From a virus, in IMG/VR virus record IMGVR_UViG_3300042519_004024, positions 62,001 to 126,000 of that record: a stretch of DNA of 64,000 nt; one strand, given 5' to 3'. Below are positions 1 to 8,388 of the stretch, piece after piece. The stretch's first letter is position 1. Every line of letters starts with the position of its first letter. Under the pieces are notes generated by a model. That model was not told the DNA's origin and searched no databases. It was given only the letters and a program-made list of their open reading frames with translations. The position numbers were made by a program, and so were the translations under genes.

Positions 1-252
1 ATCACCAGATCCCCTAACAGAAAACGGATCTTCCATTTTTTTATCTTCTATAAAATAACAAAAGAAATCAAAATTAGCATATTCATCACCTTTTTCAAAA
101 TGAATATTCTGTAATTCAAAATCTTTTTTATTTTTAAACTGATTAATAACAAATCTAGATAAAGCCAATGATAGTTCATCTGTTTTTCTTTCTGTAATAA
201 TTTTTTTTGAGATTTTTTTTACAATCCCCTCTAATAGTGTTTTTTTGTACAT
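1..252 (-). CDS. N-terminal part of an unknown protein with a capsid-signal-like N-terminus (partial)
   Basis: The reading frame starts with ATG at 252 and stays open for 84 codons to the window edge, so the C-terminus is missing. The first 21 residues are basic and amphipathic (…IVKKISKKIITE then RKTDE), matching the [I/L/V]-x-E ending shared by many proteins in this window. I do not recognise the remainder. A TATTTAT box lies 4 nt upstream of the ATG. The start is chosen because of this box and because no upstream ATG fits. Inference: a virion-packaged protein. Confidence 0.75.
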   Translation of the reverse strand, partial: MYKKTLLEGIVKKISKKIITERKTDELSLALSRFVINQFKNKKDFELQNIHFEKGDEYANFDFFCYFIEDKKMEDPFSVRGSGD

Positions 253-256
253 ACTA

Positions 257-263
257 ATAAATA
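257..263 (-). promoter_or_regulatory. Late-like TATTTAT box, 4 nt before ATG
   Basis: TATTTAT read on the minus strand ends 4 nt before the start codon at 252. It is one of ten boxes at the same tight spacing in the window. Confidence 0.45.
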
Positions 264-308
264 TCATTTAAAAAAAAAGTATTATATTTGTATCTAAATA
301 AAATAGAT

Positions 309-878
309 ATGAGATTTTTTGTTGTACTTTTTTTCTTGATTATTAATAATTTTTTACTTTCTCAACAAATTAATAATCAAAATTTTAACTCTTCGGAGAT
401 GAACCGTGTTTTGTTAAAAACTTTTAACGAATTTCGTAAATCTAAAGGTTTGGATACCCTTATTTATTCTGAAACAGTGTTTGATAGTCTTTCTTACCCA
501 AACTGTGTTGAGGTTTCTTCTTCTTGTAAATTTTACCATCCGTCGCTTACTAATAGATGGAAAAACAAAACTTTAAGAGAGTTAATTGTAAACGAATCTT
601 ATAATAAAATTGGTGGTAACGTAATGAGACATTCTTCAGGACTTCCTTGGATGGATACTTGGGAAAATGCCTTTAGATCTTATGGAATCTTTACTAGTTA
701 TGAAGAAATTGCAAAAATAGCAATTGAAAGTTGGGAAAATTCTCTTGGACATAGTAGAGTTCAAAATATGTCTTTTGAGTCTGGTGGGTTACCGGGGTTA
801 TTTTCTTGTCATTCGGCTTATGGTAAGAACGGTTACATTTACATATATATAAATTTTGTTACCGTACACAGAAATTAA
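309..878 (+). CDS. Secreted CAP/SCP-superfamily protein
   Basis: The 189-residue product begins with a typical signal peptide (about residues 1-20, hydrophobic and ending in LSQQ, as in many Bacteroidota exported proteins). Around residue 150 the motif W-E-N-S-x-GH resembles the CAP (SCP/PR-1) signature W-x-x-S-x-GH, and upstream residues fit a small CAP domain. Function in phages is unknown; CAP proteins are extracellular. I chose ATG 309 rather than the TTG at 288 because it places the signal peptide at the N-terminus. It is one of few plus-strand genes and converges on the GAF gene 3 nt away. Confidence 0.7.
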   Translation: MRFFVVLFFLIINNFLLSQQINNQNFNSSEMNRVLLKTFNEFRKSKGLDTLIYSETVFDSLSYPNCVEVSSSCKFYHPSLTNRWKNKTLRELIVNESYNKIGGNVMRHSSGLPWMDTWENAFRSYGIFTSYEEIAKIAIESWENSLGHSRVQNMSFESGGLPGLFSCHSAYGKNGYIYIYINFVTVHRN

Positions 879-881
879 TTT

Positions 882-1490
882 TTACTGTTGTAGATGTGTC
901 ATAAGAACACCACCTAACGCAGTTGCATGTACTTGTAAATGGTTAATCGATTCCATATCAAGTCTTGTTTTTCTTTTTGTATAATCTAAACCTAAAGTTC
1001 CAATAAACTTATCATCAATTGTTTTAATTGCAAATAAGTAACCAGACTTACAGTTAGTATCTTCTGCAATATATTTTAAACCATATGTAGCAATTGATTC
1101 ATCCTTGTAATCAGGAATTTCAATAACGTCGTTACTTAGTAATTGATTTATAGATTTTGAAAATAGGTTTACTGGTATGTTATGAAAATTTGTTTGGACT
1201 GATGTGACTCCAGGATGTACCGTTTCATACATTATAGAAAACTTAGCCATTGATTTTCCTGTTGGGTAAAAGTTACCCCCATTGTGGAATTGTGTTATCC
1301 AAACCCTATCAGCATTAAACTCTTCTTTTATGTGTTCTATTTTGTTTGTTACAAGCTCTGAAACCCTTAAAGTTTCTTTAACCATATCAGGTTTTTCCTT
1401 CTTCTCAAGCTTACTCTTTATATAAAGAACTAAGATTGGTCCGATAACTCCCGTTATAAATGCAATAATAATCCCCACGTATTCACTCAT
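882..1490 (-). CDS. Membrane-anchored GAF-like domain protein
   Basis: This 202-residue protein has one N-terminal membrane segment (residues 4-26), a charged linker, then a GAF-like domain (about 45-195) that includes the run ADRVWITQFHNGG, which resembles the ADR motif of the GAF domain in the histidine kinase at 3993-6116. GAF domains bind small molecules or mediate dimerisation. It lies on the same strand and in the same cluster as the holin, endolysin and two-component genes. A sensory role is inferred; no output domain is present. Confidence 0.6.
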   Translation of the reverse strand: MSEYVGIIIAFITGVIGPILVLYIKSKLEKKEKPDMVKETLRVSELVTNKIEHIKEEFNADRVWITQFHNGGNFYPTGKSMAKFSIMYETVHPGVTSVQTNFHNIPVNLFSKSINQLLSNDVIEIPDYKDESIATYGLKYIAEDTNCKSGYLFAIKTIDDKFIGTLGLDYTKRKTRLDMESINHLQVHATALGGVLMTHLQQ

Positions 1491-1499
1491 AATATTTTT

Positions 1500-1748
1500 T
1501 TAATTTGATCCAGAATAATTTCTTTTATTTTCCATTTTTTCATAATAACCTTCTTTAGAACCTTTCCAATCCCAAGGCAAATTATTTTTCATATTGTATT
1601 CCAACTTATCTTTAGAAATTCCTTTTAATTTCATCATAAGTTTTTTATAAAAAGATTCATCATTATTATCCTCCTTATCTTTTTCTAATATAACTTTTTT
1701 GACAATTCTTGTCAAATCAGTTTCGGTTAATCTTGTAAATCTTTTCAT
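1500..1748 (-). CDS. Small unknown protein with capsid-signal-like N-terminus
   Basis: The 82-residue product starts RLTETDLTRIVKKVILE after MKRFT, a member of the shared N-terminal signal family, with predicted cleavage after I-L-E. The rest is charged and helical and is not recognised. ATG 1748 is preferred over an upstream alternative frame start because the signal then begins at residue 1, and a TATTTAT box lies 8 nt upstream (1757-1763). Confidence 0.75.
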   Translation of the reverse strand: MKRFTRLTETDLTRIVKKVILEKDKEDNNDESFYKKLMMKLKGISKDKLEYNMKNNLPWDWKGSKEGYYEKMENKRNYSGSN

Positions 1749-1776
1749 ACTAATTAATAAATATACCGTTAATCTA

Positions 1777-1801
1777 AAAACCCCCACTTTTGGTGGGGGT
1801 T
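1777..1801 (-). terminator. Intrinsic terminator after the holin gene
   Basis: A CCCCCAC/GTGGGGG stem with a TTTT/AAAA loop is followed on the minus strand by TTTTT. It would end the lysis transcript (holin) before the small gene at 1500-1748. Confidence 0.75.
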
Positions 1802-1823
1802 AGTTACTAATTTTAATAAAAAT

Positions 1824-1991
1824 TTATTTCTTGTCAACAATAGACCAAATAGCCCCTGTTAATGTCATAGCACCACCAACTATTTCAGTAACAGTTGTTT
1901 CATCCACTAAACCTTTCATTACTAAGATACCACCAACAAATGTCAATGCATGTCTGATGATTCCCATAATTTGTTCTTTAGTTAATTTCAT
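1824..1991 (-). CDS. Putative holin, Pam3-gp28-like
   Basis: The 55-residue product has an amphipathic start (MKLTKEQIMGIIRHALTF), a glycine-rich membrane segment, a short polar turn (VDETTVTE) and a second membrane segment (about 36-50), ending in a charged tail. The layout and the IIRHALTFVGG-type run match small phage holins of the Pam3-gp28 type as I remember them. It is immediately downstream of the endolysin and is followed by a terminator, which supports a lysis role. Confidence 0.7.
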   Translation of the reverse strand: MKLTKEQIMGIIRHALTFVGGILVMKGLVDETTVTEIVGGAMTLTGAIWSIVDKK

Positions 1992-2026
1992 AATATAAAT
2001 TTTAAAAGTTTATTTTATAATAAATA

Positions 2027-2851
2027 TCACTTAAGTAAGTTATAGTATTCTTTAAAGTGTTTTATTCTATCGGCAAGTCCTATTGTACCACCATTTACTC
2101 GTTTTGTCACCGCAGTAACTGTAGCATCATCAGCCCCCTTATCACAAATGGACCACAATTTATTTGAGTCGAAAAAGAATGCAGCAGAAGCTAATGGGTA
2201 TTTTGTTGCTACCAAGTCAGGATTTGCAATACAATCTTCACCAATGAACTTAGTAAAACTTGTGTAGTTTGCCTTCCCTGTTAATTGGATATAGCCTCTT
2301 CCTCTGAATTTAAAACCTTCTTTAGACAATTCATCACCATTACCCATTCTTCCACCATAAACTCTTGAAGCAATTTTTTCGGGTTGTCTTGCATATGATT
2401 CAGCAAGGGTTCCTGGAAAGTATTTACCAAATATTTTCTTTAGACCGTCCGCAGAATAGTTTAAATTTTCTGAAACCGCTTTAAATCCGCCTGATTCGTG
2501 TCCACATTGTGAAAGGAAATGTGCAAGTCTAAGGTTATTCGTAATATTGAATTTTTTTGCAGTTTCAGGTATTTGTGCAATAACAACATCAGGAATATGT
2601 CCTTTTAATCTTTCAATATTTAATCCTGTCACTGGTGTAATTACAACGTCTTCTTTAACTACTTGGGTTGTTCCAAACATTTTCGACCAAGTGCCGTCAC
2701 CAACAATACCATCGGCAGTTAATCCGTTTGCTGATTGCCATTCTTTAACTTTTTTTTCAGTGTTAGGACCAAATGAACCGTCTGCAGTTAAACCTAATTT
2801 TGTTTGGAGTTTTTTTACATCGTCTCCTTTCGATCCTACTTTTAATAACAT
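2027..2851 (-). CDS. Endolysin: peptidoglycan-binding plus GH19 lysozyme-like domain
   Basis: The 274-residue enzyme has an N-terminal PG_binding_1 repeat (residues 1-58: LQTKLGLTADG … GIVGDGTW) joined to a GH19 chitinase/lysozyme-like catalytic domain (about 80-274). The catalytic glutamate is probably E119 in GHESGG, and the family run FRGRGYIQLTGKANY lies near residue 190. It should cleave peptidoglycan glycan strands at lysis. There is no signal peptide, so release depends on a holin; the putative holin is the next gene. The upstream neighbour is the coiled-coil membrane protein of the two-component cluster. Confidence 0.9.
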   Translation of the reverse strand: MLLKVGSKGDDVKKLQTKLGLTADGSFGPNTEKKVKEWQSANGLTADGIVGDGTWSKMFGTTQVVKEDVVITPVTGLNIERLKGHIPDVVIAQIPETAKKFNITNNLRLAHFLSQCGHESGGFKAVSENLNYSADGLKKIFGKYFPGTLAESYARQPEKIASRVYGGRMGNGDELSKEGFKFRGRGYIQLTGKANYTSFTKFIGEDCIANPDLVATKYPLASAAFFFDSNKLWSICDKGADDATVTAVTKRVNGGTIGLADRIKHFKEYYNLLK

Positions 2852-2862
2852 AGTTTTTTGTT

Positions 2863-3540
2863 TTATTGTTTATTTTCTGTTGCGTATTTAATACCCATAA
2901 TGGTTCCTACAATTGAGAATGCGTTTGTTAAAAGAATACCAAAAATGTTAGACCAAGCAGCACTAATAACTTGTGTGTCTTTACCCATAACAAGTGTGAA
3001 CACATAAACACCGGTAGTAATAATACCAACACCAACAATAATATAAAGTGCGACTCTTACTATTGTTGATATTAATTCTGTTTGATTTTTCTTTTGTAGT
3101 AAGTCTAAATCATTTTCGGCGTTTTGTTTGGCGGTTTCAGCCACGATCCTTGCTTGTTCGACTTTAACCATTTCATTTTTTAACTCTTCGGTAAGTCTTA
3201 AATTATCTTGTTTCCACTCATTTAATTCTCTATTTTGAACTTCAAAGGTTAATCTCGATTCTTCAACATTACTTAAACTTTGTTGTAGCTCCTGTAGTAT
3301 TCTTTCATTTTCTTGATTTGCAACCACTAAGTCTTCATTTTGTTTTTGTATTTTTTTTGTCATCTCAAGACGTTTCTTTCTTTTATCTTCGTCTTTTGAT
3401 AAACAATTTTTTAAATACTCTTTAAACTCTTCGTCACCCTCATTGTCAATAAGTTTAGTAATATTACCTTCAAGACCTATACCTTTTTTTTGATACAAAT
3501 CTATTAAAGTTTTTTTAGTATTACTATCTATTTTTATCAT
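2863..3540 (-). CDS. Coiled-coil membrane protein coupled to a response regulator
   Basis: This 225-residue protein has a long charged coiled coil (about residues 40-150) followed by two membrane segments (about 160-182 and 195-217). Its ATG overlaps the stop codon of the receiver gene upstream (ATGA), so the two are probably translated together. I know no family for it. Position between the receiver protein and the endolysin makes it a candidate effector linking signalling to the membrane or to lysis; this is inference. Confidence 0.7.
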   Translation of the reverse strand: MIKIDSNTKKTLIDLYQKKGIGLEGNITKLIDNEGDEEFKEYLKNCLSKDEDKRKKRLEMTKKIQKQNEDLVVANQENERILQELQQSLSNVEESRLTFEVQNRELNEWKQDNLRLTEELKNEMVKVEQARIVAETAKQNAENDLDLLQKKNQTELISTIVRVALYIIVGVGIITTGVYVFTLVMGKDTQVISAAWSNIFGILLTNAFSIVGTIMGIKYATENKQ

Positions 3541-3974
3541 TTGTAAACTTTAAATGGTAATGTTCTGTTTTTATAACCCTCATAGTCTTTTCTGAATTCT
3601 TCTAAACGAGGTTCAATATCATCTGATTTAATAATCCAGAATTGAGCACCAGCCTGGAGCGCTTTTGCTTGTTCTTCAGATTCATTTGATGATGATATAA
3701 TACCAATAACTACATGATTACCATACTCAAAATTAATTTTTCTAATTAATTCTATACCATCAAAAGAACTTCCTATTATATTTAAATCAACAAACACACA
3801 TTCAGGTTTATCATTATCGTCCCCATTTTGGAACCATTTTTGAAATAGTTTTGCCGCTTCATCAGAACTGCTTAACGCATTTAAAGACAAACTTATGTCA
3901 AGTAACGAACAAGCGTCTTCAAATACCAAATGGAATAAATCCTCGTCATCCACTAATAAAATTGAATCAATCAT
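3537..3974 (-). CDS. Stand-alone receiver (CheY-like) domain
   Basis: The 145-residue protein is a single REC domain: acidic residues D9, D10 and E11, phospho-acceptor D63 in VFVDLN, hydroxyl residues at 94-96 and conserved K116 in WIIKS. There is no DNA-binding or enzymatic output domain, so it must act through a partner. The histidine kinase gene ends 18 nt upstream and the coiled-coil membrane gene overlaps downstream by ATGA. It is most probably phosphorylated by that kinase. Confidence 0.85.
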   Translation of the reverse strand: MIDSILLVDDEDLFHLVFEDACSLLDISLSLNALSSSDEAAKLFQKWFQNGDDNDKPECVFVDLNIIGSSFDGIELIRKINFEYGNHVVIGIISSSNESEEQAKALQAGAQFWIIKSDDIEPRLEEFRKDYEGYKNRTLPFKVYK

Positions 3975-3992
3975 TTTTTCTTTTTTTGTTTT

Positions 3993-6116
3993 TTATTTTA
4001 TTTTTATTTTCATTTTTGTTCCTATCTCATTTTTCTCACAAGTAATATTAAACTTGTGTTCCTCTAAAATTGCAACGCAAATATTTAACCCCAAACCTGT
4101 GCCTGATTCTGTTTGTCCTTCTTTTCTTATGTATGGTTTACGTAGGTGATCAAAATCTTGTTGTGTAATCCCTCTACCATTATCTTGAATGTATATATTA
4201 TTCTCATCAGAATAAATTTTAACGAACTTAGTGTCTGAATCATTATATTTTAAACCATTCCTAATAAGGTTATCTACCGCAGTACAGAATAACGCTTCGT
4301 TTACTTCTATTGTTGGTAAGTCCTCAATAATAACCTGACTACTATAAGCCGTAGATGATAGGTAATCAGATAGAATTGATTTTAAATTACATTCCGTTTT
4401 ATTTAAAACCACGTCTTTTTTAACTAAGTTGGTGAACTCATAAACGCCTTTATAAACTTTTTGTGAATGTTTAAGTCCTTCCTTAATCATTCTAATTGGT
4501 GCTTCTATTTTTAATGATGTAATATCTTCAGAACTTAATCTTCTTTCTAAAGAACTTAATCCTCTTGGCATGTAAGTATTTATACCTGAATGCATATCGT
4601 GTCTTAATATCTTTGCTGCGTGTTCTAAGTAAGTGTTTTTCTTTTCAATTTCTTTTCTTTGTTCATATGAATTGGTCACATCTGTTGCGATTTTCATAAC
4701 ACGATAAATTTTACCGTCTAAACCAACAATTGGGTTGTATGTTGCTTGTAGATGAACTAAAGTACCGTCTTTTTTAACTCTAGTGATTTCACCCGTAAAT
4801 AATACTCCTTCATTTAATTTTTTCCAAAAAAGTAAATATTCTTTACTTTTTGCATGATCCTCGTCTATAAAAATTCTGTGGTGTTTTCCAATTATTTCAT
4901 CCGGTGAAGAATAACCCATAGTATTTAAAAACAATTCATTAGCAAAAATAATGTTCCCTTGTAAATCAAACTCAATAACCGCATTAGATTTATTTATCGC
5001 ATTCATTCTATTACGGATCTCAACTTCTTTTCTTTTAAGTTCTGTGACATCTTGTCTAATTGATGAAAACCCTTCTAATTTACCATACTTATCAAAATTC
5101 GCTTTGATGTATGTATCAACATAGTATAACTCTCCTGACTTTCCTTTATTGGTTACAACGTCATTCCATATCTCACCTTTCATTACGGTTTCATACATCT
5201 TACCCCAATATCCATCAGGTTGTAATCCAGAGTTAACAACAATATGGTCCTTACCTTTAACCTCCTCTAAAGACCATCCTGAAACTTCTTCAAACTTATG
5301 GTTTACATAAGTTATTTTACCTTTGTTATCAGTAACTGAAACAATTGACGACTCGTTTAAAAACTTTTCAGTTTCTTTATTTCTTCTATTTAAATCGTTT
5401 CCTTCTTTAACAGAATAGGCAAACGTATATAAAGATGAAAGAAGTTGTGCAAAATCAACCTCAACTTTATCCCATTCACGAAGAGTTAAACTTTCAATAC
5501 ATATGACACCAATAGTTTCTCCTTTATATGTTATTGGAACATCCAACATTGATTTTACACCGAGTGGTTTTAAATACCCCTCAGTAAAACAAGAAGTCGC
5601 ACTATGTGTTTCAGCATCATTAGCAATAATGATTGGGTTAATTAATAGGGATAGGAAATATGGTTGGAAGTCTTTTTTATGTAGTTCAATGTTTTGGTAC
5701 CAAGTATCTTCTGATTTAATATATAATTGCTCACATATGATTGAACTTTTATCTTTATTATATAACCATATTGAACATCTATCAGCATTAATAGATTCTA
5801 TCACTTCTTTGGTTAAAACCTTAGCGCCTTCCGAAGTATTACCCTCATAAAATAAAGGATTGTGTGATTGAGATATAAGAGTTTCATTTAGTTTTTTAAC
5901 ATACTTACTCTGTTCTTTACCTTTTTTATTTCTTTTTATGTATTCAATAACAACGAAAGCAAAGAATGGTAAAAACGCCAAAAAACAAGTATAACCAAAA
6001 TACCCAATTTCGTCTATGTAATTTATAAAATGAAACACAAGTAGTGATTGGGTGGTAAAGAATGTTCCCATAATTATTACGGAAATAATCAAAGAAATTT
6101 TAGATAATTTTGTCAT
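3993..6116 (-). CDS. Membrane hybrid sensor: GAF-PAS-PAS histidine kinase
   Basis: The 707-residue protein has two membrane segments (about 8-30 and 41-60), a GAF domain (88-235), two PAS domains (about 252-360 and 370-480), an H-box with H506 in LRHDMHSGIN, an N-box (N616, N620), DNGRGI at 645-650 and a G2 loop SGTGLGL near 671-677. All catalytic motifs are intact, so it should be an active kinase for the adjacent receiver. Phage-encoded histidine kinases are rare. A TATTTAT box sits 4 nt before the ATG, suggesting late expression. The ligand is unknown. Confidence 0.9.
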   Translation of the reverse strand: MTKLSKISLIISVIIMGTFFTTQSLLVFHFINYIDEIGYFGYTCFLAFLPFFAFVVIEYIKRNKKGKEQSKYVKKLNETLISQSHNPLFYEGNTSEGAKVLTKEVIESINADRCSIWLYNKDKSSIICEQLYIKSEDTWYQNIELHKKDFQPYFLSLLINPIIIANDAETHSATSCFTEGYLKPLGVKSMLDVPITYKGETIGVICIESLTLREWDKVEVDFAQLLSSLYTFAYSVKEGNDLNRRNKETEKFLNESSIVSVTDNKGKITYVNHKFEEVSGWSLEEVKGKDHIVVNSGLQPDGYWGKMYETVMKGEIWNDVVTNKGKSGELYYVDTYIKANFDKYGKLEGFSSIRQDVTELKRKEVEIRNRMNAINKSNAVIEFDLQGNIIFANELFLNTMGYSSPDEIIGKHHRIFIDEDHAKSKEYLLFWKKLNEGVLFTGEITRVKKDGTLVHLQATYNPIVGLDGKIYRVMKIATDVTNSYEQRKEIEKKNTYLEHAAKILRHDMHSGINTYMPRGLSSLERRLSSEDITSLKIEAPIRMIKEGLKHSQKVYKGVYEFTNLVKKDVVLNKTECNLKSILSDYLSSTAYSSQVIIEDLPTIEVNEALFCTAVDNLIRNGLKYNDSDTKFVKIYSDENNIYIQDNGRGITQQDFDHLRKPYIRKEGQTESGTGLGLNICVAILEEHKFNITCEKNEIGTKMKIKIK

Positions 6117-6120
6117 ATTA

Positions 6121-6127
6121 ATAAATA
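6121..6127 (-). promoter_or_regulatory. Late-like TATTTAT box of the kinase operon
   Basis: TATTTAT on the minus strand, separated by 4 nt from the kinase ATG at 6116. Confidence 0.45.
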
Positions 6128-6191
6128 TAACAAAATCTTAAAAACTATTTACTTTTCAAACTAAGACATATTTATAAATAAAATTAATATT

Positions 6192-6800
6192 ATGAGTTAC
6201 ACAAGAGAACAAATTGAGACAGCCGTAAAGGCTAAAGGGTACAAATGGTTTGAGGATTCTTCAAACAAAAGTTATGACGTAAACATAGTTGGGGTTAGGA
6301 ATACTTCTCCAGCCGTTTATAGAAAGGTTACAAATGTTTTTGATGATCACTTAACCATTTCTTTTAAAGATGAAAAAGGTAGTTGGCAGTTCTACTGTTG
6401 GATGGGTACTTGTGATCCAGGTAAAAAAGGTGTACAACAATTCCATAACAGTAAAGGTGTTGCAAGACTTGTTCCGGGACAATACAGAGGTGTATGGAAA
6501 GTGGATAAACATCAAGGTAAGTATGATGCTCTTTGTCAAAGAAATGGTAACGTTACTGTATGGAGAGATGCTAACAAAGATTTAGTCTTTGAAGAAAAAG
6601 TAACTGATACAGGAATGTTTGGTATTAACATTCACAAAGCAGGTCAGGATTCACAATGGGTTGAAAATTGGTCTGAGGGTTGTCAGGTATTCAAAAGAGT
6701 TAAGGACTTTGATGAATTTATGTCAATATGTAAAAAAGCCGCAAAAATTCACGGAAACAAATTTTCTTACACTCTTTTAGAGTCGACAGATATTAAATAA
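6192..6800 (+). CDS. L,D-transpeptidase (YkuD)-like wall enzyme, putative
   Basis: The 202-residue protein carries H148 in GINIHKAG and S161-x-G163-C164 in WSEGCQVF, the His and S/T-x-G-C pattern of YkuD-type L,D-transpeptidase catalytic sites. Such folds act on peptidoglycan cross-links; whether this one is active or only structural is not clear. There is no signal peptide. A TATTTATAAATA box lies 16 nt before the ATG and a strong terminator follows directly, so it appears to be a single-gene transcript opposing the kinase operon. Confidence 0.6.
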   Translation: MSYTREQIETAVKAKGYKWFEDSSNKSYDVNIVGVRNTSPAVYRKVTNVFDDHLTISFKDEKGSWQFYCWMGTCDPGKKGVQQFHNSKGVARLVPGQYRGVWKVDKHQGKYDALCQRNGNVTVWRDANKDLVFEEKVTDTGMFGINIHKAGQDSQWVENWSEGCQVFKRVKDFDEFMSICKKAAKIHGNKFSYTLLESTDIK

Positions 6801-6802
6801 AT

Positions 6803-6825
6803 AAAGGCTCTTAGGAGCCTTTTTT
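6803..6825 (+). terminator. Intrinsic terminator of the YkuD-like gene
   Basis: AAAGGCTC/GAGCCTTT stem with a TTAG loop followed by T6 on the plus strand, immediately after the stop codon. Confidence 0.85.
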
Positions 6826-6903
6826 ATTATGTGTCAAATAGTAATATAAAAAAACACCCATAATCACAATGGGGGTTAAAACTGCAGCAATATACTCACT
6901 CAT
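6811..6903 (-). CDS. 30-residue membrane peptide
   Basis: ATG at 6903 opens a 30-codon frame (MSEYIAAVLTPIVIMG… ending in a KKGS tail) with one clear membrane span. The MSEY-I start resembles the GAF membrane protein at 882-1490. Its stop codon lies inside the terminator of the opposing gene. Function unknown; small phage membrane peptides of this kind are common but unclassified. Confidence 0.5.
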   Translation of the reverse strand: MSEYIAAVLTPIVIMGVFLYYYLTHNKKGS

Positions 6904-6962
6904 AACATTAATTTTAATATAATTATCCAAACAAAAAACAATCCAATCTATCAAATGAACAA

Positions 6963-6988
6963 GGTGGTTGTTTAAATTAACAACCACC
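6963..6988 (-). terminator. Strong hairpin, probable terminator
   Basis: A perfect 10-bp stem (GGTGGTTGTT/AACAACCACC) with a 6-nt loop lies 16 nt after the stop of the gene at 7004-7738. The following T run is weak (TTGTTCATTT). Confidence 0.55.
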
Positions 6989-7003
6989 CCATTTAGATTA
7001 TTA

Positions 7004-7738
7004 TTACACCATCTTCAACAAGATGTCAGCCGTTCCCTCCCAAGTTTTGATTTGAGATTTTGGAACCCAAAACTCCATCTCACCGATTTCGTCAACACGT
7101 TTCATGTACTCCAAACGGAAAGCTTCTGCTTGTGACTTGTCAGTGATGTAAGGAACCCCTACGTGACTTGCACAAATCTTACCAAGTCCTGTCAACATTG
7201 AAAACTCATCAGTAAGAGTTTTCATACAACAAGTACAAACAGAACCTCTTTTGATTGTAAGTTTAGCTGCGAATTTCACGGCTTTAGGTGAGATTGCAAG
7301 AACCTTAGTCACATCCAAAAGGATTGGGTTGAACTTCAATCCGTAAGTCTCTTTAAGAGATTGTCCCGCCTTACGTCCGATTTTGATTGTATCACCGATA
7401 GCCGGTACATTCAAATGAACAGTCTTTGCCTTGTCCTCTTCTTTTTGGATTTGGTTCAAAGCCGCTGAGATTTGTTTGTCAGACAACTTTCCGTACTTCT
7501 CAAGTTTACCTTTCAACTCGTTAACGAAAGAGTTCTCACCCTCGTATGCTGCGATTTTTTTCATATCGTCAGTCATCTCAACAGCTTTCGCCTCTACAGG
7601 GTTGTTGAAGATTTTTTCAACTGCGGCTCTTTGGTTAGCCGTCAATGATCCGTATTTAGTCATTGCGTCTTTCATTTTCAAGATGAAAGAATTTTTACCG
7701 TTGTAGTTTCTTACTTGTGTTGCGATGTCTGTTGTCAT
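7004..7738 (-). CDS. Repeat-containing protein with a CxxC-C…C-type metal site
   Basis: The 244-residue product has two copies of a helical module (around residues 10-50 and 64-100, consensus Y-x-G-x-NSF…KYG.L…Q) followed by a domain with a compact cysteine cluster (CTCC) and a later C…H, probably a zinc site. The same helical module recurs at the C-terminus of the DHH protein at 25060-26571 (KLRF-type, KLSEKQIQAAI). Its codon usage is visibly more GC-rich than its neighbours (many C/G third bases). It has its own host-type promoter. Not recognised; possibly highly expressed early. Confidence 0.75.
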   Translation of the reverse strand: MTTDIATQVRNYNGKNSFILKMKDAMTKYGSLTANQRAAVEKIFNNPVEAKAVEMTDDMKKIAAYEGENSFVNELKGKLEKYGKLSDKQISAALNQIQKEEDKAKTVHLNVPAIGDTIKIGRKAGQSLKETYGLKFNPILLDVTKVLAISPKAVKFAAKLTIKRGSVCTCCMKTLTDEFSMLTGLGKICASHVGVPYITDKSQAEAFRLEYMKRVDEIGEMEFWVPKSQIKTWEGTADILLKMV

Positions 7739-7760
7739 ATCTTTTCCGTTTTGATTTATA

Positions 7761-7790
7761 CAAAGATATGAAAATTTTATTAATTACAAA
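7761..7790 (-). promoter_or_regulatory. Host-type promoter, gene at 7004-7738
   Basis: Minus strand TTTG (7787-7790), 18 nt, TATCTTTG (7761-7768). This fits the Bacteroidota -33/-7 consensus TTTG / TAnnTTTG. Confidence 0.8.
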
Positions 7791-7803
7791 ATTTATTTCT
7801 GAT

Positions 7804-8310
7804 TTATTTATTTTTTAATTCAAGTAAATATTGATAAAGTTCGTCTTCTTGTCCCGGTGAGTATCCAACATATGATTTAACAATATTACCATATACATCT
7901 AAAATGAAAGTGTGTGGTATATTATTTACCCCTAAAGCTCTTTTTAAATCACCATTTACATCCAACCAAACTTCATAATCCCAAGAACTTCCTTTAACGT
8001 ATGTCTCTACAGAATTTTTAGTTTTCTCATCATCTACTGAAACAGCAATTAGTGTTACACCGGTACTATCAACCCACTGAGAGTAAACATCATTAATTGA
8101 ATTTAATTCTTTTTTACACGGAGCACACCAAGTAGCCCAAAAACTAATAACAACCGGCCCTTCATACTTTAATTTAGCAGTATTTACCCCTTCCCCATCT
8201 AAAGTTTTTATATAAACTGTTGGTAGTTTTCTTAATGTGGTATCAATTTGTGTTGATTGCCCAAAAAATAAGAATGGAATTAAAAATAGTGTTATCAAAA
8301 AAGACTTCAT
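7804..8310 (-). CDS. TlpA-like exported thiol-disulfide oxidoreductase
   Basis: The 168-residue protein has an N-terminal signal peptide (about 1-18, ending FFGQ) and a thioredoxin fold with the active site W61-C62-A-P-C65 and a cis-proline in NNIPHTF. TlpA/ResA-type proteins reduce disulfides in the periplasm. The sequence looks like a Bacteroidota host protein, so it may have been acquired from a host. It could alter envelope redox state during infection. A TATTTAT box is 20 nt upstream. Confidence 0.85.
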   Translation of the reverse strand: MKSFLITLFLIPFLFFGQSTQIDTTLRKLPTVYIKTLDGEGVNTAKLKYEGPVVISFWATWCAPCKKELNSINDVYSQWVDSTGVTLIAVSVDDEKTKNSVETYVKGSSWDYEVWLDVNGDLKRALGVNNIPHTFILDVYGNIVKSYVGYSPGQEDELYQYLLELKNK

Positions 8311-8388
8311 AATTTTGTTTTTTTATTATAATAAATACTCTTGAGGTTACAGAGTTAATTAAATATTGAGCACCTCTATCTCATTTTG

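Noticed and set aside
5503-5850. Open frame opposite the histidine kinase
   Set aside because: The kinase frame has complete, ordered domains; the opposing frame has no recognisable features and is a shadow.
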